Assembly (NCBI RefSeq): GCF_014648895.1
Contig: NZ_BMRZ01000002.1
Location: 496,001 to 560,000 of the forward strand
DNA: 64,000 nt
Source: Streptomyces tanashiensis
Lineage (GTDB): Bacteria; Actinomycetota; Actinomycetes; Streptomycetales; Streptomycetaceae
Reading direction: 5' to 3'
The position numbers and the translations under genes are program-made. The notes beneath the pieces were generated by a model. That model made no database searches and was not told where the DNA came from. It saw nothing but the letters and a program-made list of their open reading frames with translations. Position 1 is the first letter of the stretch. Every line of letters starts with the position of its first letter. Shown piece after piece: positions 25,398 to 33,714 of the stretch.

Positions 25398-25517
25398 GTG
25401 CTCGCAGTGATCGCCACGGCGCACGTCCCCGCCCGCTCCAGTGCCCGCCTCGTCTGCCGCCGGCACGTCGACTTCTGCCGTACCTCCTCGGCCATCTGTC
25501 CTTCCCCTCGCGCCTGA
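25398..25517 (+). CDS. Cys-containing leader peptide of sulfur-gene type
   Basis: A 39-codon ORF read from GTG 25398 to TGA 25515-25517, with GGAGG 5 bases upstream of the start. The C-terminal half, LVCRRHVDFCRTSSAICP, carries the RRHVDxxRxSSAxC signature of short leader peptides that precede sulfur-assimilation and luciferase-like monooxygenase genes in Streptomyces and other actinobacteria. Three Cys codons (20, 27, 34) suit ribosome-mediated attenuation by charged tRNA-Cys. The 114 bases between its stop and the first structural gene would hold the attenuator. It is too short to be caught by ordinary gene calling. Confidence 0.8.
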   Translation: MLAVIATAHVPARSSARLVCRRHVDFCRTSSAICPSPRA

Positions 25518-25631
25518 CCCCGCCCTCCGTGGGTCCGCGCCTCCGCTGACGTCCCGTCGCCCGGTCCCCCGCAGCCGTGCCCCGCACCGCTGCCGTGCCG
25601 TCGCGCGCCCCTGTCGTTCGGAAGGACTCCC

Positions 25632-26753
25632 ATGCCCCGCCCTGCCCTGCACCTGGCCGTCGAGATCGACGGCGACGGTGCCCATCCGGCCGCGTGGCGC
25701 CGTGCCGCGCACTCCCCCGGCGAGCTGCTGACCCCGCGTCGGCTCGCCCGGGTGGCGGCCGTCGCCGAGAACGCCGGGTTCTCCCTGGTCACCCTGGAGG
25801 ACTCGGTCCTGCCGCCCGGCACCGCCGGCGGCCCGGATCCCGTGGGCCGGATCGGCGCGGTGGAACGCGCCGCGTTCGTGGCCGCGTCGACGAGCGTCCT
25901 CGGTGTGGCACCGGTCGTGGCGACCACGTACGCCGAGCCGTTCCACATCTCCTCGCAGCTGGCCTCGCTCGACCACGTCTCGGCCGGCCGGGCCGGCTGG
26001 GTGGTCGGGGTCGAGGAGGATCCGGCGGCCGCGCGCGCCTGGGGGCGGCCGGTCGTCGAGGGCGCCGACGCCCTCGCCCGTGAGGCCCGGGACGGCCTCC
26101 GTGTCGTGCGGGACCTGTGGGACTCGTGGGAGGACGACGCGGTGATCCGGTCGGTGGCCACCAGCCGCTACCTGGACCGGTCCCGGCTCCACGCCATCGA
26201 CTTCACGGGGGAGACGTACTCCGTGAAGGGCCCGTCGATCGTGCCGCGGCCGCCGCAGGGCCGGCCCGTGGTCCTCGCCCGCCCGGAACTCGTCCCGCCC
26301 GGTCTCACCGATGTGGCACTGGTCGGCGGAGCGACGCCGTCCGAGGTGGCCGAGGCGGCCTCGGTGTCCGGCGCGCCCCTCGCCTTCGCCGAGATCGAGG
26401 TCGCCCTCGACACCCCGGGCGAGTCGGCGCGGGAGCGGATCGCCGACCTGGAGCGGTACGCCCCGTGGGAAGGCGGCCCGGACCGGCTGCGGTACTCCGG
26501 TTCCGCCACCGGTCTGGTGGACCTCCTGGCGGAACTGGGCGGCCATGTCGACGGGGTGCGGCTGCGACCGCTGGTCCTCGACGAGGACCTGGCGGTGCTC
26601 TCCCGTCTCGTGCTGCCCGAGCTGTTCGTCCGGCGGATCGCCGCCCGCCCGCTGCCGGGCACCACCCTGCGCACCTCCCTGGGCCTCCCCCGGCCCCTCA
26701 GCCGCTTCACGACCGACGGTGCCGCCGCGCTCGTCCGGGAGGAGACCCGATGA
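25632..26753 (+). CDS. LLM-class flavin-dependent oxidoreductase
   Basis: A 373-residue TIM-barrel protein of the bacterial luciferase-like monooxygenase family. Motifs are LARVAAVAENAGFSLVTLEDS, VVATTYAEPFHISSQLASLDHVSAGRAGWVVG, and the YSVKGPSIVPRPPQGRPVV flavin-side loop seen in alkanesulfonate/nitrilotriacetate types. The central segment after SIVPRPP is atypical: residues about 220-250 lack the standard QAG.S motif, replaced by LARPELVPPGL. It may therefore bind FMN weakly or differently. It is coupled to the next gene by ATGA overlap and follows a sulfur-type leader peptide, suggesting a role in organosulfur use. RBS GGAAGGA precedes the ATG. Confidence 0.88.
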   Translation: MPRPALHLAVEIDGDGAHPAAWRRAAHSPGELLTPRRLARVAAVAENAGFSLVTLEDSVLPPGTAGGPDPVGRIGAVERAAFVAASTSVLGVAPVVATTYAEPFHISSQLASLDHVSAGRAGWVVGVEEDPAAARAWGRPVVEGADALAREARDGLRVVRDLWDSWEDDAVIRSVATSRYLDRSRLHAIDFTGETYSVKGPSIVPRPPQGRPVVLARPELVPPGLTDVALVGGATPSEVAEAASVSGAPLAFAEIEVALDTPGESARERIADLERYAPWEGGPDRLRYSGSATGLVDLLAELGGHVDGVRLRPLVLDEDLAVLSRLVLPELFVRRIAARPLPGTTLRTSLGLPRPLSRFTTDGAAALVREETR

Positions 26754-28114
26754 CCCGCGCCGACGTGAACGACGTCCCCCGCCCGGACGCCCGGCTGCAC
26801 TTCGGGGTGTTCTTCCAGGGCGTCAACCACTGGACGATCTGGTCGGACCCGTCCAGCGGCTCCCAGATCGATCCGGCGTCCTTCCTGCGGGTGGCCAGGA
26901 CCGCCGAACGCGGACTCTTCGACGCCTTCTTCCTCGGGGACGGCCTGCGGCTGCGCGAGTCGGAGGGCGGCATCCACGAGCTGGACGTCGCCGGCCGCCC
27001 GGACTCGATCACCCAGCTGTCGGCGCTGGCCGCCGCGACCGAGCGGATCGGTCTCGTCTCCACGTCCAACACCACCTACAACGAGCCCGGCGACCTCGCC
27101 CGCCGGCTCGCGGGCCTCGACCTGCTCTCCGGCGGCCGGGCCGGCTGGAACGTGGTCACCACCCACAACGCCTGGACCGGCGAGAACTTCCGGCGGGGCG
27201 GGTTCCTCGACCACGCCGACCGCTACCGGCGGGCCGAGGAGTTCCTCTCCGTCGCACGCGCCGTGTGGAACGGCTGGGCGGAGGGCGCGGTGGCCGCCTC
27301 CGCCGACGCCCGGTCCTGGTCGGTGCCGGGTGCGGTGGGACGCGTACGGTCGCGGACCGACCACTTCGACGTCGATCTGGCGCCGACGCTGCCGCGCGGC
27401 GCGCAGGGACATCCGGTGATCTTCCAGGCGGGCGACTCCGGCGAGGGCCGGGACTTCGCCGCCCGCAACGCGGACGTGATCTTCTCCGCGCACGGCACGG
27501 ACTTCGACGACGCGCTCGCCTTCGCCGAGGACGTCCGGAGGCGCCTGCGGGCGGCCGGACGGCCGGAGGACGCCCTGCGGATCCTGCCGGGCACGGAGAT
27601 CGTCATCGGGGCCACGGAGAAGGAGGCGGAGGAGAAGGCCCGCTGGGTCCGCCTCGAACAGGTCACCCCCGCCGTCGCGCTGGGCATCGCGAGCCGGTTG
27701 TGGGGCTTCGACCTGTCCGGGCGGGACGCGGACGGGCCGCTGCCCGCCGAGGATCCGGTGGTCGCCGCGTACGACGGGAAGTTCGGCACGCGTCAGCTGG
27801 GCGAGACCCTGGACACGGTGGCCGAGTGGCGGGCGAAGGCCGATGCCAACGGCTGGTCGCTGCGCGAGACGGTCATCGAGCTCGGTCCGCAGCGCGGTCA
27901 CGTCGGCACCCCGGCCGGGCTCGCGGAGAAGTTCGCCCGGTTCGCCCGGTACGGGGCCGTCGACGGCTTCAACATCTCGCCGTACCTGGTGCCGGACGGA
28001 CTCGACGACATCGTCGAGCTGCTCGTGCCGGAACTCCAGGAGCGGGGCGTCTACCGCACGGCGTACACGGGGACGACGCTCCGGGAGCACCTGGGGCTCG
28101 CGCCGGTGGCGTGA
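26750..28114 (+). CDS. NtaA/SnaA/DszA-family FMN-dependent monooxygenase
   Basis: A 454-residue protein of the NtaA/SnaA/SoxA(DszA) monooxygenase family. Diagnostic segments are FGVFFQGVNHWTIW, ERGLFDAFFLGD, STSNTTYNEPGDLARRLAGLDLLSGGRAGWNVVTT, HPVIFQAGDSGEGRDFAARNADVIFS (flavin phosphate site) and DGFNISPYLVPDGLDDIVELLVPELQ. Members use FMNH2 from a separate reductase to oxidise chelators, sulfones or sulfur compounds. It is translationally coupled to the first LLM gene. No reductase or transporter gene is adjacent. A strong bidirectional hairpin follows. Confidence 0.93.
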   Translation: MTRADVNDVPRPDARLHFGVFFQGVNHWTIWSDPSSGSQIDPASFLRVARTAERGLFDAFFLGDGLRLRESEGGIHELDVAGRPDSITQLSALAAATERIGLVSTSNTTYNEPGDLARRLAGLDLLSGGRAGWNVVTTHNAWTGENFRRGGFLDHADRYRRAEEFLSVARAVWNGWAEGAVAASADARSWSVPGAVGRVRSRTDHFDVDLAPTLPRGAQGHPVIFQAGDSGEGRDFAARNADVIFSAHGTDFDDALAFAEDVRRRLRAAGRPEDALRILPGTEIVIGATEKEAEEKARWVRLEQVTPAVALGIASRLWGFDLSGRDADGPLPAEDPVVAAYDGKFGTRQLGETLDTVAEWRAKADANGWSLRETVIELGPQRGHVGTPAGLAEKFARFARYGAVDGFNISPYLVPDGLDDIVELLVPELQERGVYRTAYTGTTLREHLGLAPVA

Positions 28115-28121
28115 CCCTGCG

Positions 28122-28159
28122 GGGATCCGGGTGCCCGGCGACACGGGCACCCGGATCCC
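28122..28159. terminator. Strong bidirectional terminator
   Basis: GGGATCCGGGTGCCC (28122-28136) and GGGCACCCGGATCCC (28145-28159) form a perfect 15-bp stem with an 8-base loop between convergent genes. Confidence 0.85.
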
Positions 28160-28171
28160 TCCGTACGGCCG

Positions 28172-30076
28172 TCAGCCCAGCGGCAGTTCCAGGAAGGCCG
28201 GCGCGTCCTCCGCGGAGCTGACGACGGTCTGCGTCCAGGTGACGGAGGCGTCCCCGTACAGCGGGTCCTTGCTGTCGACGACCAGCATCAGCCGGTGGCC
28301 CGGGGCGATGTCGTACGCGGCGGCCTGGAGCCGCCAGGTCACGGTGCGGTCCTCGTCGGGCGTCAGCCCGTACAGGTTGAGCGGCTCGTGGGTGACGATC
28401 CGGGCCGTGTCGTCCTCCGCGACGTCGAAGAGGTGGGCGACGAGGCCGGCCGAGGCGGCGGTGGAGCGCACGGTCAGGCGCAGCCTCGGGATGCCCCGGA
28501 TCCTGCGCGCGGCCGTGCCCTCGCCCTGCGGGGCGGTGAGGGGCGCGGTGATCCAGGCGAGGGCGTGCCTGCGGTCGATCTTGCGGGTGTCGTAGGTCTT
28601 GGGGTTGCCGGCCCGCTCCGCCTGGCCGGTCTTCATCAGCGCGTCCATGACGGTGGCCTCGGTGTCGACGCCCGCGAGGAACGCGCGGCGCCAGCCGGTG
28701 ACCTCCGAGGGAGCCGTCGTCTCGCCCGCGGGGAGGAGGCGGCCGTCGGTGCCGGCCGCGCCGTCGCCGGTGAGGCCGAGGACCTCGACTCCGGTGGTGA
28801 CCCCGCGCCAGTCGGCCCGGTGTTCCCGGAGCGCCTCCTCGACGATCCGGTTCTCGCCGGTCGGCTCGCCGGTGTCGGGGTCGGGGACGGGTTCGGTGAC
28901 GTAGGTGAACATCACCTGGCCGCAGACCTGGTCCCAGTCCTCCACGCCGTTGCGCTCGCCCTTCAGGTGGTGGTCGAGCCAGGCGTACGCCTCGGCCATG
29001 GGGAGGTTGGCCCTGCCGGGTTCCGTGCCGATGAGCCCCGGCCCCTCGGGGGCGGCGTGGTCTCCGATCCAGAGGTTGAGCCGCTTGGGGACCTCGAGCC
29101 CTTCGAAGGTCTCCAGGAGCTGGTTGACGGCGAAGAGCCCCTCGTGCCAGGTGTTCGAGAAGAAGGTGGGCGTCTCGTTCTCGTTGGTGAGGTGGAGGTA
29201 CGACTCGGGGGCGCGCAGCCGGCCCCACTCGACGACCCTGTCGAGGTTCCGGTCGGCCAGGAAGTCGGCGAGGACCTCCTGGTTCGCCGCGTCGAACTTC
29301 GTCTCCGGCGGTCCGCCGGTGAGCGCGAGGAGGGCCTTCACCGCCGCGAGGTGGCGGGTGTCGTGGTCGTAGAGGCTGGTCGCGAGGTTCCCCCAGGTGC
29401 TGAGGGCGACGACGGCGGCGACGCGGTCGTCGTGGGCGGCGACGAGCTGGCTGATGCCGGAGCCGTAGGACTCGCCGAGGAAGCCGATCACGCTCGGGGC
29501 GAGGTGATCGGTCGCGAAGTCGATGACGGCGGAGCCGTCGGCCCAGTCGTGGGGTCCGGCGACGTCGACGAAGCCCTCGGAGGTGGAGGGCAGTCCGGGG
29601 ATGCCGAGGCCGCGGGGCGTGTAGGCGAGGACGTGGTAGCCCCTGCGGGCGAGGGCGAGGTAGGACCAGAGGAACAGCGGCCAGCCGAAAGGGGTCCAGC
29701 CGGCCGGGACGACGACCAGCGGGTGCGGGCCGGGACCCCGCTGCCGGAGGCTGAAGGCGGAGAGCCGGATGCCGTCCGAAGCCTCGATGCGGTGGTACGC
29801 GGGGAGGGCGAGGCCGCGTACCTCCTCGATGTGCGCGGCGAGTTCGGCGGGGAGCAGGGGTTCGGAGCCGTCGTCGCCGTCTCCGTTCAGGAGGGCGCTG
29901 GTGAGGGTCTGGGCGAGCCGGACGACGTCGGGGTCGACGGTCCCGTCGGCGGCCCAGAGGCCGCGGCCGGTGAGGCGGGAGGTCTCGGCGGCGGTGAGGC
30001 CCGCCCTGATGCCCGGGAAGCCGGGGAATTCCTCGGACGATCCATGGGCGAAGGGGTTGTCCTGGGGCACGTGCAC
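28172..30076 (-). CDS. CocE/NonD-type hydrolase (X-Pro dipeptidyl-peptidase family)
   Basis: About 634 residues. GTG 30076 is preferred (AGGAA upstream); a second GTG lies two codons on. After a helical N-terminal region (1-120) the alpha/beta domain has VVVPAGWTPFGWP, the nucleophile in FLGESYGSGISQLVA (near residue 203), and acid/base candidates in LWIGDHAAPEG. The C-terminal jelly roll (about 430-634; LRLTVRSTAASAGLVAHLFDV to GHRLMLVVDSKDPLY) is the PepX_C domain. Family members are peptidases or esterases, and no signal peptide is seen, so it is intracellular. Substrate is unknown. Confidence 0.87.
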   Translation of the reverse strand: MHVPQDNPFAHGSSEEFPGFPGIRAGLTAAETSRLTGRGLWAADGTVDPDVVRLAQTLTSALLNGDGDDGSEPLLPAELAAHIEEVRGLALPAYHRIEASDGIRLSAFSLRQRGPGPHPLVVVPAGWTPFGWPLFLWSYLALARRGYHVLAYTPRGLGIPGLPSTSEGFVDVAGPHDWADGSAVIDFATDHLAPSVIGFLGESYGSGISQLVAAHDDRVAAVVALSTWGNLATSLYDHDTRHLAAVKALLALTGGPPETKFDAANQEVLADFLADRNLDRVVEWGRLRAPESYLHLTNENETPTFFSNTWHEGLFAVNQLLETFEGLEVPKRLNLWIGDHAAPEGPGLIGTEPGRANLPMAEAYAWLDHHLKGERNGVEDWDQVCGQVMFTYVTEPVPDPDTGEPTGENRIVEEALREHRADWRGVTTGVEVLGLTGDGAAGTDGRLLPAGETTAPSEVTGWRRAFLAGVDTEATVMDALMKTGQAERAGNPKTYDTRKIDRRHALAWITAPLTAPQGEGTAARRIRGIPRLRLTVRSTAASAGLVAHLFDVAEDDTARIVTHEPLNLYGLTPDEDRTVTWRLQAAAYDIAPGHRLMLVVDSKDPLYGDASVTWTQTVVSSAEDAPAFLELPLG

Positions 30077-30248
30077 CCGTTCCTCTCGACTGGGCTGTGG
30101 GCCGTCCGCACGGCGGACCGTCGCAAGCCTCACGTACCGGGAACCGAGCGACCAGAGCGCACGAACGGCGCACAGGACGCGCAACCGGGTGGCAACGACA
30201 CAAGCCGCCCCAGAGTCGATGTTTGGCGCCGGGGGTCCGCGCCGGTCA

Positions 30249-31361
30249 TCAGGGTGCTGCGGGCGGGCGGACCACGACGACGGCGGCGACGTCGTCGTCG
30301 AGGCCGCCCGCCCCGTACGCCGAGAGGTCGCGGTGGAGCAGCTCCGGCAGCTCCGCGGCCGGTTCCCGGGCCCAGCCGCGCAGACGCAGCTCCAGCGGGT
30401 AGAACGTGCCCGTCCGGTCGCGGGTCTCGCTGACTCCGTCCGTGTAGAGGAGCAGTCGCTCCCCCGGCCCGAAGGGCACCTCCTCGATCCGGTGGTGGTT
30501 CTCGGCGAGCCCCGCGAGGTTGACCGGCAGCGACGGGTCGGCGAAGTGCACCGGCTCGACGCCGTTCGCGCCCTGGAGCAGCGGGGCGGGGTGGCCGCAG
30601 CTGAGGAGCCGTACGACGTCCTGGCCGTCGGGGAACTCGACCAGGACGACGGTGGCGAAGCGTTCGGCGGCGTCGGAGTCCGGGTCCCAGGCGCCGTAGC
30701 GGGCCAGGCCCTCGTCCAGCCGGTCCGCGAGGACCCCGAGATCGGGTGCGTCGTTGACGGCGGCGCGGAAGGAACCGAGCAGGACGGAGGCCGTCTCCAC
30801 GGCGCCGAGGCCCTTGCCCTGGACGTCTCCGAGCATCACGCGGACCGCGCCGGGGATCCTGACGGCCTCGTAGAAGTCGCCGCCGATCCGCGCCTTGGCG
30901 GCGGCCGCGACGTACAGCAGGTGCAGTTCGAACCGGCCGAGGCGTTCGGGCAGGGGGCGCAGGACGACCCGCTGGACGACCTCGGCGACGGCGGTGACCT
31001 CGCGCAGGTCCCGCTCGTAGCGGGTCCTGACCCGGCTGACCCAGGCCGCGGCGGCGGTCACCGCGGCGAGGATGGCCTCGCTGGCGAGGAGGTCGGAGGC
31101 GAACCCCTGGCCCCGGGTGAAGTCGAGCAGGGCGCGGACGCCCATCGCGGTCAGGCCGATGGCGACGGTGGCGCGCACGGGCCAGGTGACGGCCGCGAGG
31201 GCGGGCGCCGCGACGAGGAGGCGGTCGAAGCGCTCCCGGTCGGGAGTGATGAGGTCGGCGAGGACCGTCAGCACCAGGACCAGGAAGGGCAGGGCGCGAC
31301 CGAGGTTGAACTGGGTGCGCGCCGCCGTGCCGGGAGGGTGACGGTGACCGGCTGCGGGCAT
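30249..31361 (-). CDS. Membrane-anchored SpoIIE-family phosphatase
   Basis: A 370-residue protein with three or four hydrophobic helices in residues 23-107, a short Arg-rich linker and a PP2C/SpoIIE domain: GGDFYE (160-165), GDVQGKG (178-184), GHPAPLLQ and LLLYTDGVSETRD. Streptomyces has many such phosphatases; they act on anti-anti-sigma proteins. Its start lies one base past the stop of the upstream MFS gene (31363), so it is the third gene of a TetR-MFS-phosphatase operon, an unusual setting. Confidence 0.9.
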   Translation of the reverse strand: MPAAGHRHPPGTAARTQFNLGRALPFLVLVLTVLADLITPDRERFDRLLVAAPALAAVTWPVRATVAIGLTAMGVRALLDFTRGQGFASDLLASEAILAAVTAAAAWVSRVRTRYERDLREVTAVAEVVQRVVLRPLPERLGRFELHLLYVAAAAKARIGGDFYEAVRIPGAVRVMLGDVQGKGLGAVETASVLLGSFRAAVNDAPDLGVLADRLDEGLARYGAWDPDSDAAERFATVVLVEFPDGQDVVRLLSCGHPAPLLQGANGVEPVHFADPSLPVNLAGLAENHHRIEEVPFGPGERLLLYTDGVSETRDRTGTFYPLELRLRGWAREPAAELPELLHRDLSAYGAGGLDDDVAAVVVVRPPAAP

Positions 31362-31362
31362 C

Positions 31363-32826
31363 TCATGATCGTACGCAGCGCTGTCCTCCCGCCCCGGGTG
31401 CGGCGGGCTCCGGGCGTGTCCCCCGCCGGACCGCGCGGGCGGGCAGGGCCAGGGCGGCGGGAAGGGCGAGCGCGGCGATCAGCGTCAGGGCGGGGAGGGC
31501 GGCGCCCCCGGCCGGTACGAAGCCGCCGTCGGGGACCAGGGCGAGGAGCAGGGTCGCGGTGGCGACGCCGAGCGCCGGTCCGACGTTCATCGCGGTCTGC
31601 TGGAGTCCGCCGGCGACCCCGGCGTGCTCGGCGGGGGCGCGGTGGACGACGACGGAGGTCGCGGTGACCATGAGCGTGACGAACCCGGCTCCGATCAGCG
31701 CGGCGGCGGCGCCGACGGGAACCGCGCCGGCCGTCGCATCGAGCCGGGAGAGCAGCAGGACCCCGAGCGTGAGCAGCGCGGCCCCCGCGGTCGCGGTGCG
31801 CCGGGGGCCGAAGCGGCGCTGGAGCGGCGGGCAGAGCGGCGCGCCGAGGATCATGAGGACGGCGAGGGGCAGGAAGCGCAGGGCGCAGGCGAGGGGGTCG
31901 AGGCCCTGGACGTCCTGGAGGAAGTACGTCGTCACGAAGAGCGCGCCGGACAGGGCGGCCGAGGCCGCGAGGAGCGCGGCGAGCCCGGCGACGACCGGTG
32001 CGCTCCGGAGCAGCGCCGGGGGCAGCAGGGGGTCCGCGACCCGGCGCTCCTGCCGGGCGAAGGCCACCCCGGCCGCGACGGCGCCGCCGCAGGCGAGCAG
32101 CGCGCCCCCGGCGCCGCCGGGCCGCGAGGCCGCGTCGAGGCCCTGGACCAGAAGCCCGAGCGTGAGGGCGAGCAGGAGCGCGCCGAACGGATCGAGCGCG
32201 GCGAGACCGGATGCGGGGCGCGGCGAGGACGAGGGGCCGGGCAGAAGCGGGCGGTCCTCCGCGGCCGTGCCGTCCGCCGGAGCCGTGCGGCCCGGCGACG
32301 TCAAGGCCAGTGCGCCGATCGCGAGGGTCGGGGGGACGCCGAGGAGGAAGACCGCGCGCCAGCCGTACGAGGAGACCAGCGCGCCGCCGACCAGGGGGCC
32401 GGCCGTTGCGGCCAGGCCGATGGCCGCGGTGCGCACGGCGATCGGGGTCGCGAGCCGGTCCGGTGGGTAGGCCGTGCGCAGCATGCCGAGGGTGGCGGGC
32501 TGGAGGAGCGCCCCACAGACGCCCTGGAGCACGCGCAGCGCGATCACCGTGCCGATGCCGGGGGCCAGGGCGATCCCGGCGGAGGCGGCGGCGAAGCCGA
32601 AGGCTCCGACGGCGAAGACCCGCCGGTGGCCGTACCGGTCGCCGAGGCGGCCGGCGAGGACGAGGAGGCTCGCGACGGCGACGAGGTAGCCGGTGCTGGT
32701 CCACTGCACCTGGCCGACCTGGGCGTGCAGGTCGTGCTGGAGGGCGGGCTGGGCGACGGTCAGGACCGTGCCGTCGAGGGCGACGACGGCGGCGCCGACG
32801 ACGCTGCAGGCGAGGGTGCGGTTCAC
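31363..32826 (-). CDS. MFS drug transporter (DHA2/EmrB-QacA type)
   Basis: A 487-residue transporter with about 14 hydrophobic segments. VVALDGTVLTVAQPALQ in helix 1 is the DHA2 motif D1, GRLGDRYGHRRVF (about 59-71) is motif A, and RVLQGVCGALLQPATLGML includes motif B/C elements. It is a proton-linked exporter of antibiotics or dyes. Its GTG start overlaps the TetR stop (GTGA at 32823-32826), so it is translationally coupled to its presumed repressor. Confidence 0.92.
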   Translation of the reverse strand: MNRTLACSVVGAAVVALDGTVLTVAQPALQHDLHAQVGQVQWTSTGYLVAVASLLVLAGRLGDRYGHRRVFAVGAFGFAAASAGIALAPGIGTVIALRVLQGVCGALLQPATLGMLRTAYPPDRLATPIAVRTAAIGLAATAGPLVGGALVSSYGWRAVFLLGVPPTLAIGALALTSPGRTAPADGTAAEDRPLLPGPSSSPRPASGLAALDPFGALLLALTLGLLVQGLDAASRPGGAGGALLACGGAVAAGVAFARQERRVADPLLPPALLRSAPVVAGLAALLAASAALSGALFVTTYFLQDVQGLDPLACALRFLPLAVLMILGAPLCPPLQRRFGPRRTATAGAALLTLGVLLLSRLDATAGAVPVGAAAALIGAGFVTLMVTATSVVVHRAPAEHAGVAGGLQQTAMNVGPALGVATATLLLALVPDGGFVPAGGAALPALTLIAALALPAALALPARAVRRGTRPEPAAPGAGGQRCVRS

Positions 32827-33416
32827 GGGGTGGCCTCCGCGGGTCCGAGGTGGGCGTCGAGTGCGGCGGTCAGGAGGGGGCCGGGGTCGTCGCCGCCGGT
32901 GGCGAGGCGGAGGCTGCCCCAGTGCCAGAGCTGGGCGATGCCGTGCAGGTTGGCCCAGAGGGCGCCGGCGAGAACGGCGGGTTCGGCCCCGGGGCGCACC
33001 CGGGCGACGAGCGCGGTGAGGTGGGCGAAGAGCGGCAGGCTGGTCTCACGGAGTCCGAGCCTGCCGCTCTCCAGGAGGTCGTGGCGGAACATCAGCTCGA
33101 ACATGCCGCGCCGGGTGTCGGCGTAGTCGAGGTAGACGCGGGCGAGCACCTCGATCCGCTCGCGCGCCGACGCTCCCACGGGGTCCTCCTCGGCGACGCG
33201 GGCGGCCAGGTCGGCGAAGCCCTGCCGGGCGATGGCGGACAGCAGGTCCAGATGGGCGGGGAAGTACCGCCGGGGCGCTCCGTGGGAGACCCCGGCGCGG
33301 CGGGCGATCTCGCGGAGCGAGAGGGCCTGGATCCCCTCGGCGTCGAGCAGCTCGACGCCGACCCGGACGAGCCGGTCGCGCAGCCCGTCCTCGTTCTCCT
33401 TGTCGTTCTCATGCAT
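32823..33416 (-). CDS. TetR-family regulator of the MFS operon
   Basis: A 197-residue regulator. The HTH is in residues about 12-58 (LREIARRAGVSHGAPRRYFPAHLDLL), and the C-terminal domain is of the TetR_C_13/33-like type. ATG 33416 is chosen over a GTG two codons earlier; either way the tandem operators (33414-33453) overlap the start, so the mRNA is probably leaderless and the gene autorepressed. It heads the operon with the MFS exporter and a phosphatase. Note GAPRRYF rather than the more usual GxLYxHF at the recognition helix end. Confidence 0.93.
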   Translation of the reverse strand: MHENDKENEDGLRDRLVRVGVELLDAEGIQALSLREIARRAGVSHGAPRRYFPAHLDLLSAIARQGFADLAARVAEEDPVGASARERIEVLARVYLDYADTRRGMFELMFRHDLLESGRLGLRETSLPLFAHLTALVARVRPGAEPAVLAGALWANLHGIAQLWHWGSLRLATGGDDPGPLLTAALDAHLGPAEATP

Positions 33417-33453
33417 AGACACTGTCTACCAAGATCGAGTAGACGCTGTCTAC
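33416..33453. promoter_or_regulatory. Tandem TetR operators
   Basis: Two palindromes: TAGACACTGTCTA (33416-33428) and GTAGACGCTGTCTAC (33439-33453). Half-site GTAGAC/GTCTAC is shared, and centres are 24 bases apart (33422 and 33446). The first overlaps the repressor start codon and the second the likely promoter. Two dimers bound on nearly the same face would block transcription. Confidence 0.85.
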
Positions 33454-33487
33454 CCACCCTCGCGCCCCGATCCGTTACACTGGGCGA

Positions 33488-33605
33488 GAGCGAAGGGGAG
33501 TAGCCCTGCGAACCGGTCGTCGACACACTGGAACCCCCGGGTTCCCGGTGACCGGGTCCGCGCACGACGCGGACGGGCGAGACCTTCGGCCAGGCAACAG
33601 CCATG
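33488..33605 (+). ncRNA. Manganese riboswitch (yybP-ykoY type)
   Basis: The leader begins with AAGGGGAGTAGCC (33493 on) and ends with GAGACCTTCGGCC (about 33580-33591) and GGCAACAGCC, the conserved 5' and 3' blocks of yybP-ykoY RNAs. Two hairpins lie between (one closed by CCCCCGGG/CCCGGTGACCGGG-like pairing, one GTCCGCG/CGCGGAC). This class senses Mn2+. The downstream gene is a GDT1-type Mn/Ca exporter, the classical target. Bases 33606-33714 hold no ORF and probably contain the expression platform. Confidence 0.85.
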
Positions 33606-33714
33606 CCCGCGTTCCCGTGGGCGTGGTCCGTCATGCCGGGCCGAGTGGTCCTCCCGTCGCCCACCGAGGTGTCGTGCGGAGCCGCGGGGCCCGGACCGAG
33701 CAGAGAGCCCCGGT

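Noticed and set aside
25441..25731. 96-codon ORF overlapping the leader peptide and monooxygenase start
   Set aside because: Ser/Pro/Arg-rich, out of frame with both real ORFs; the leader peptide frame is supported by an RBS and a known signature.
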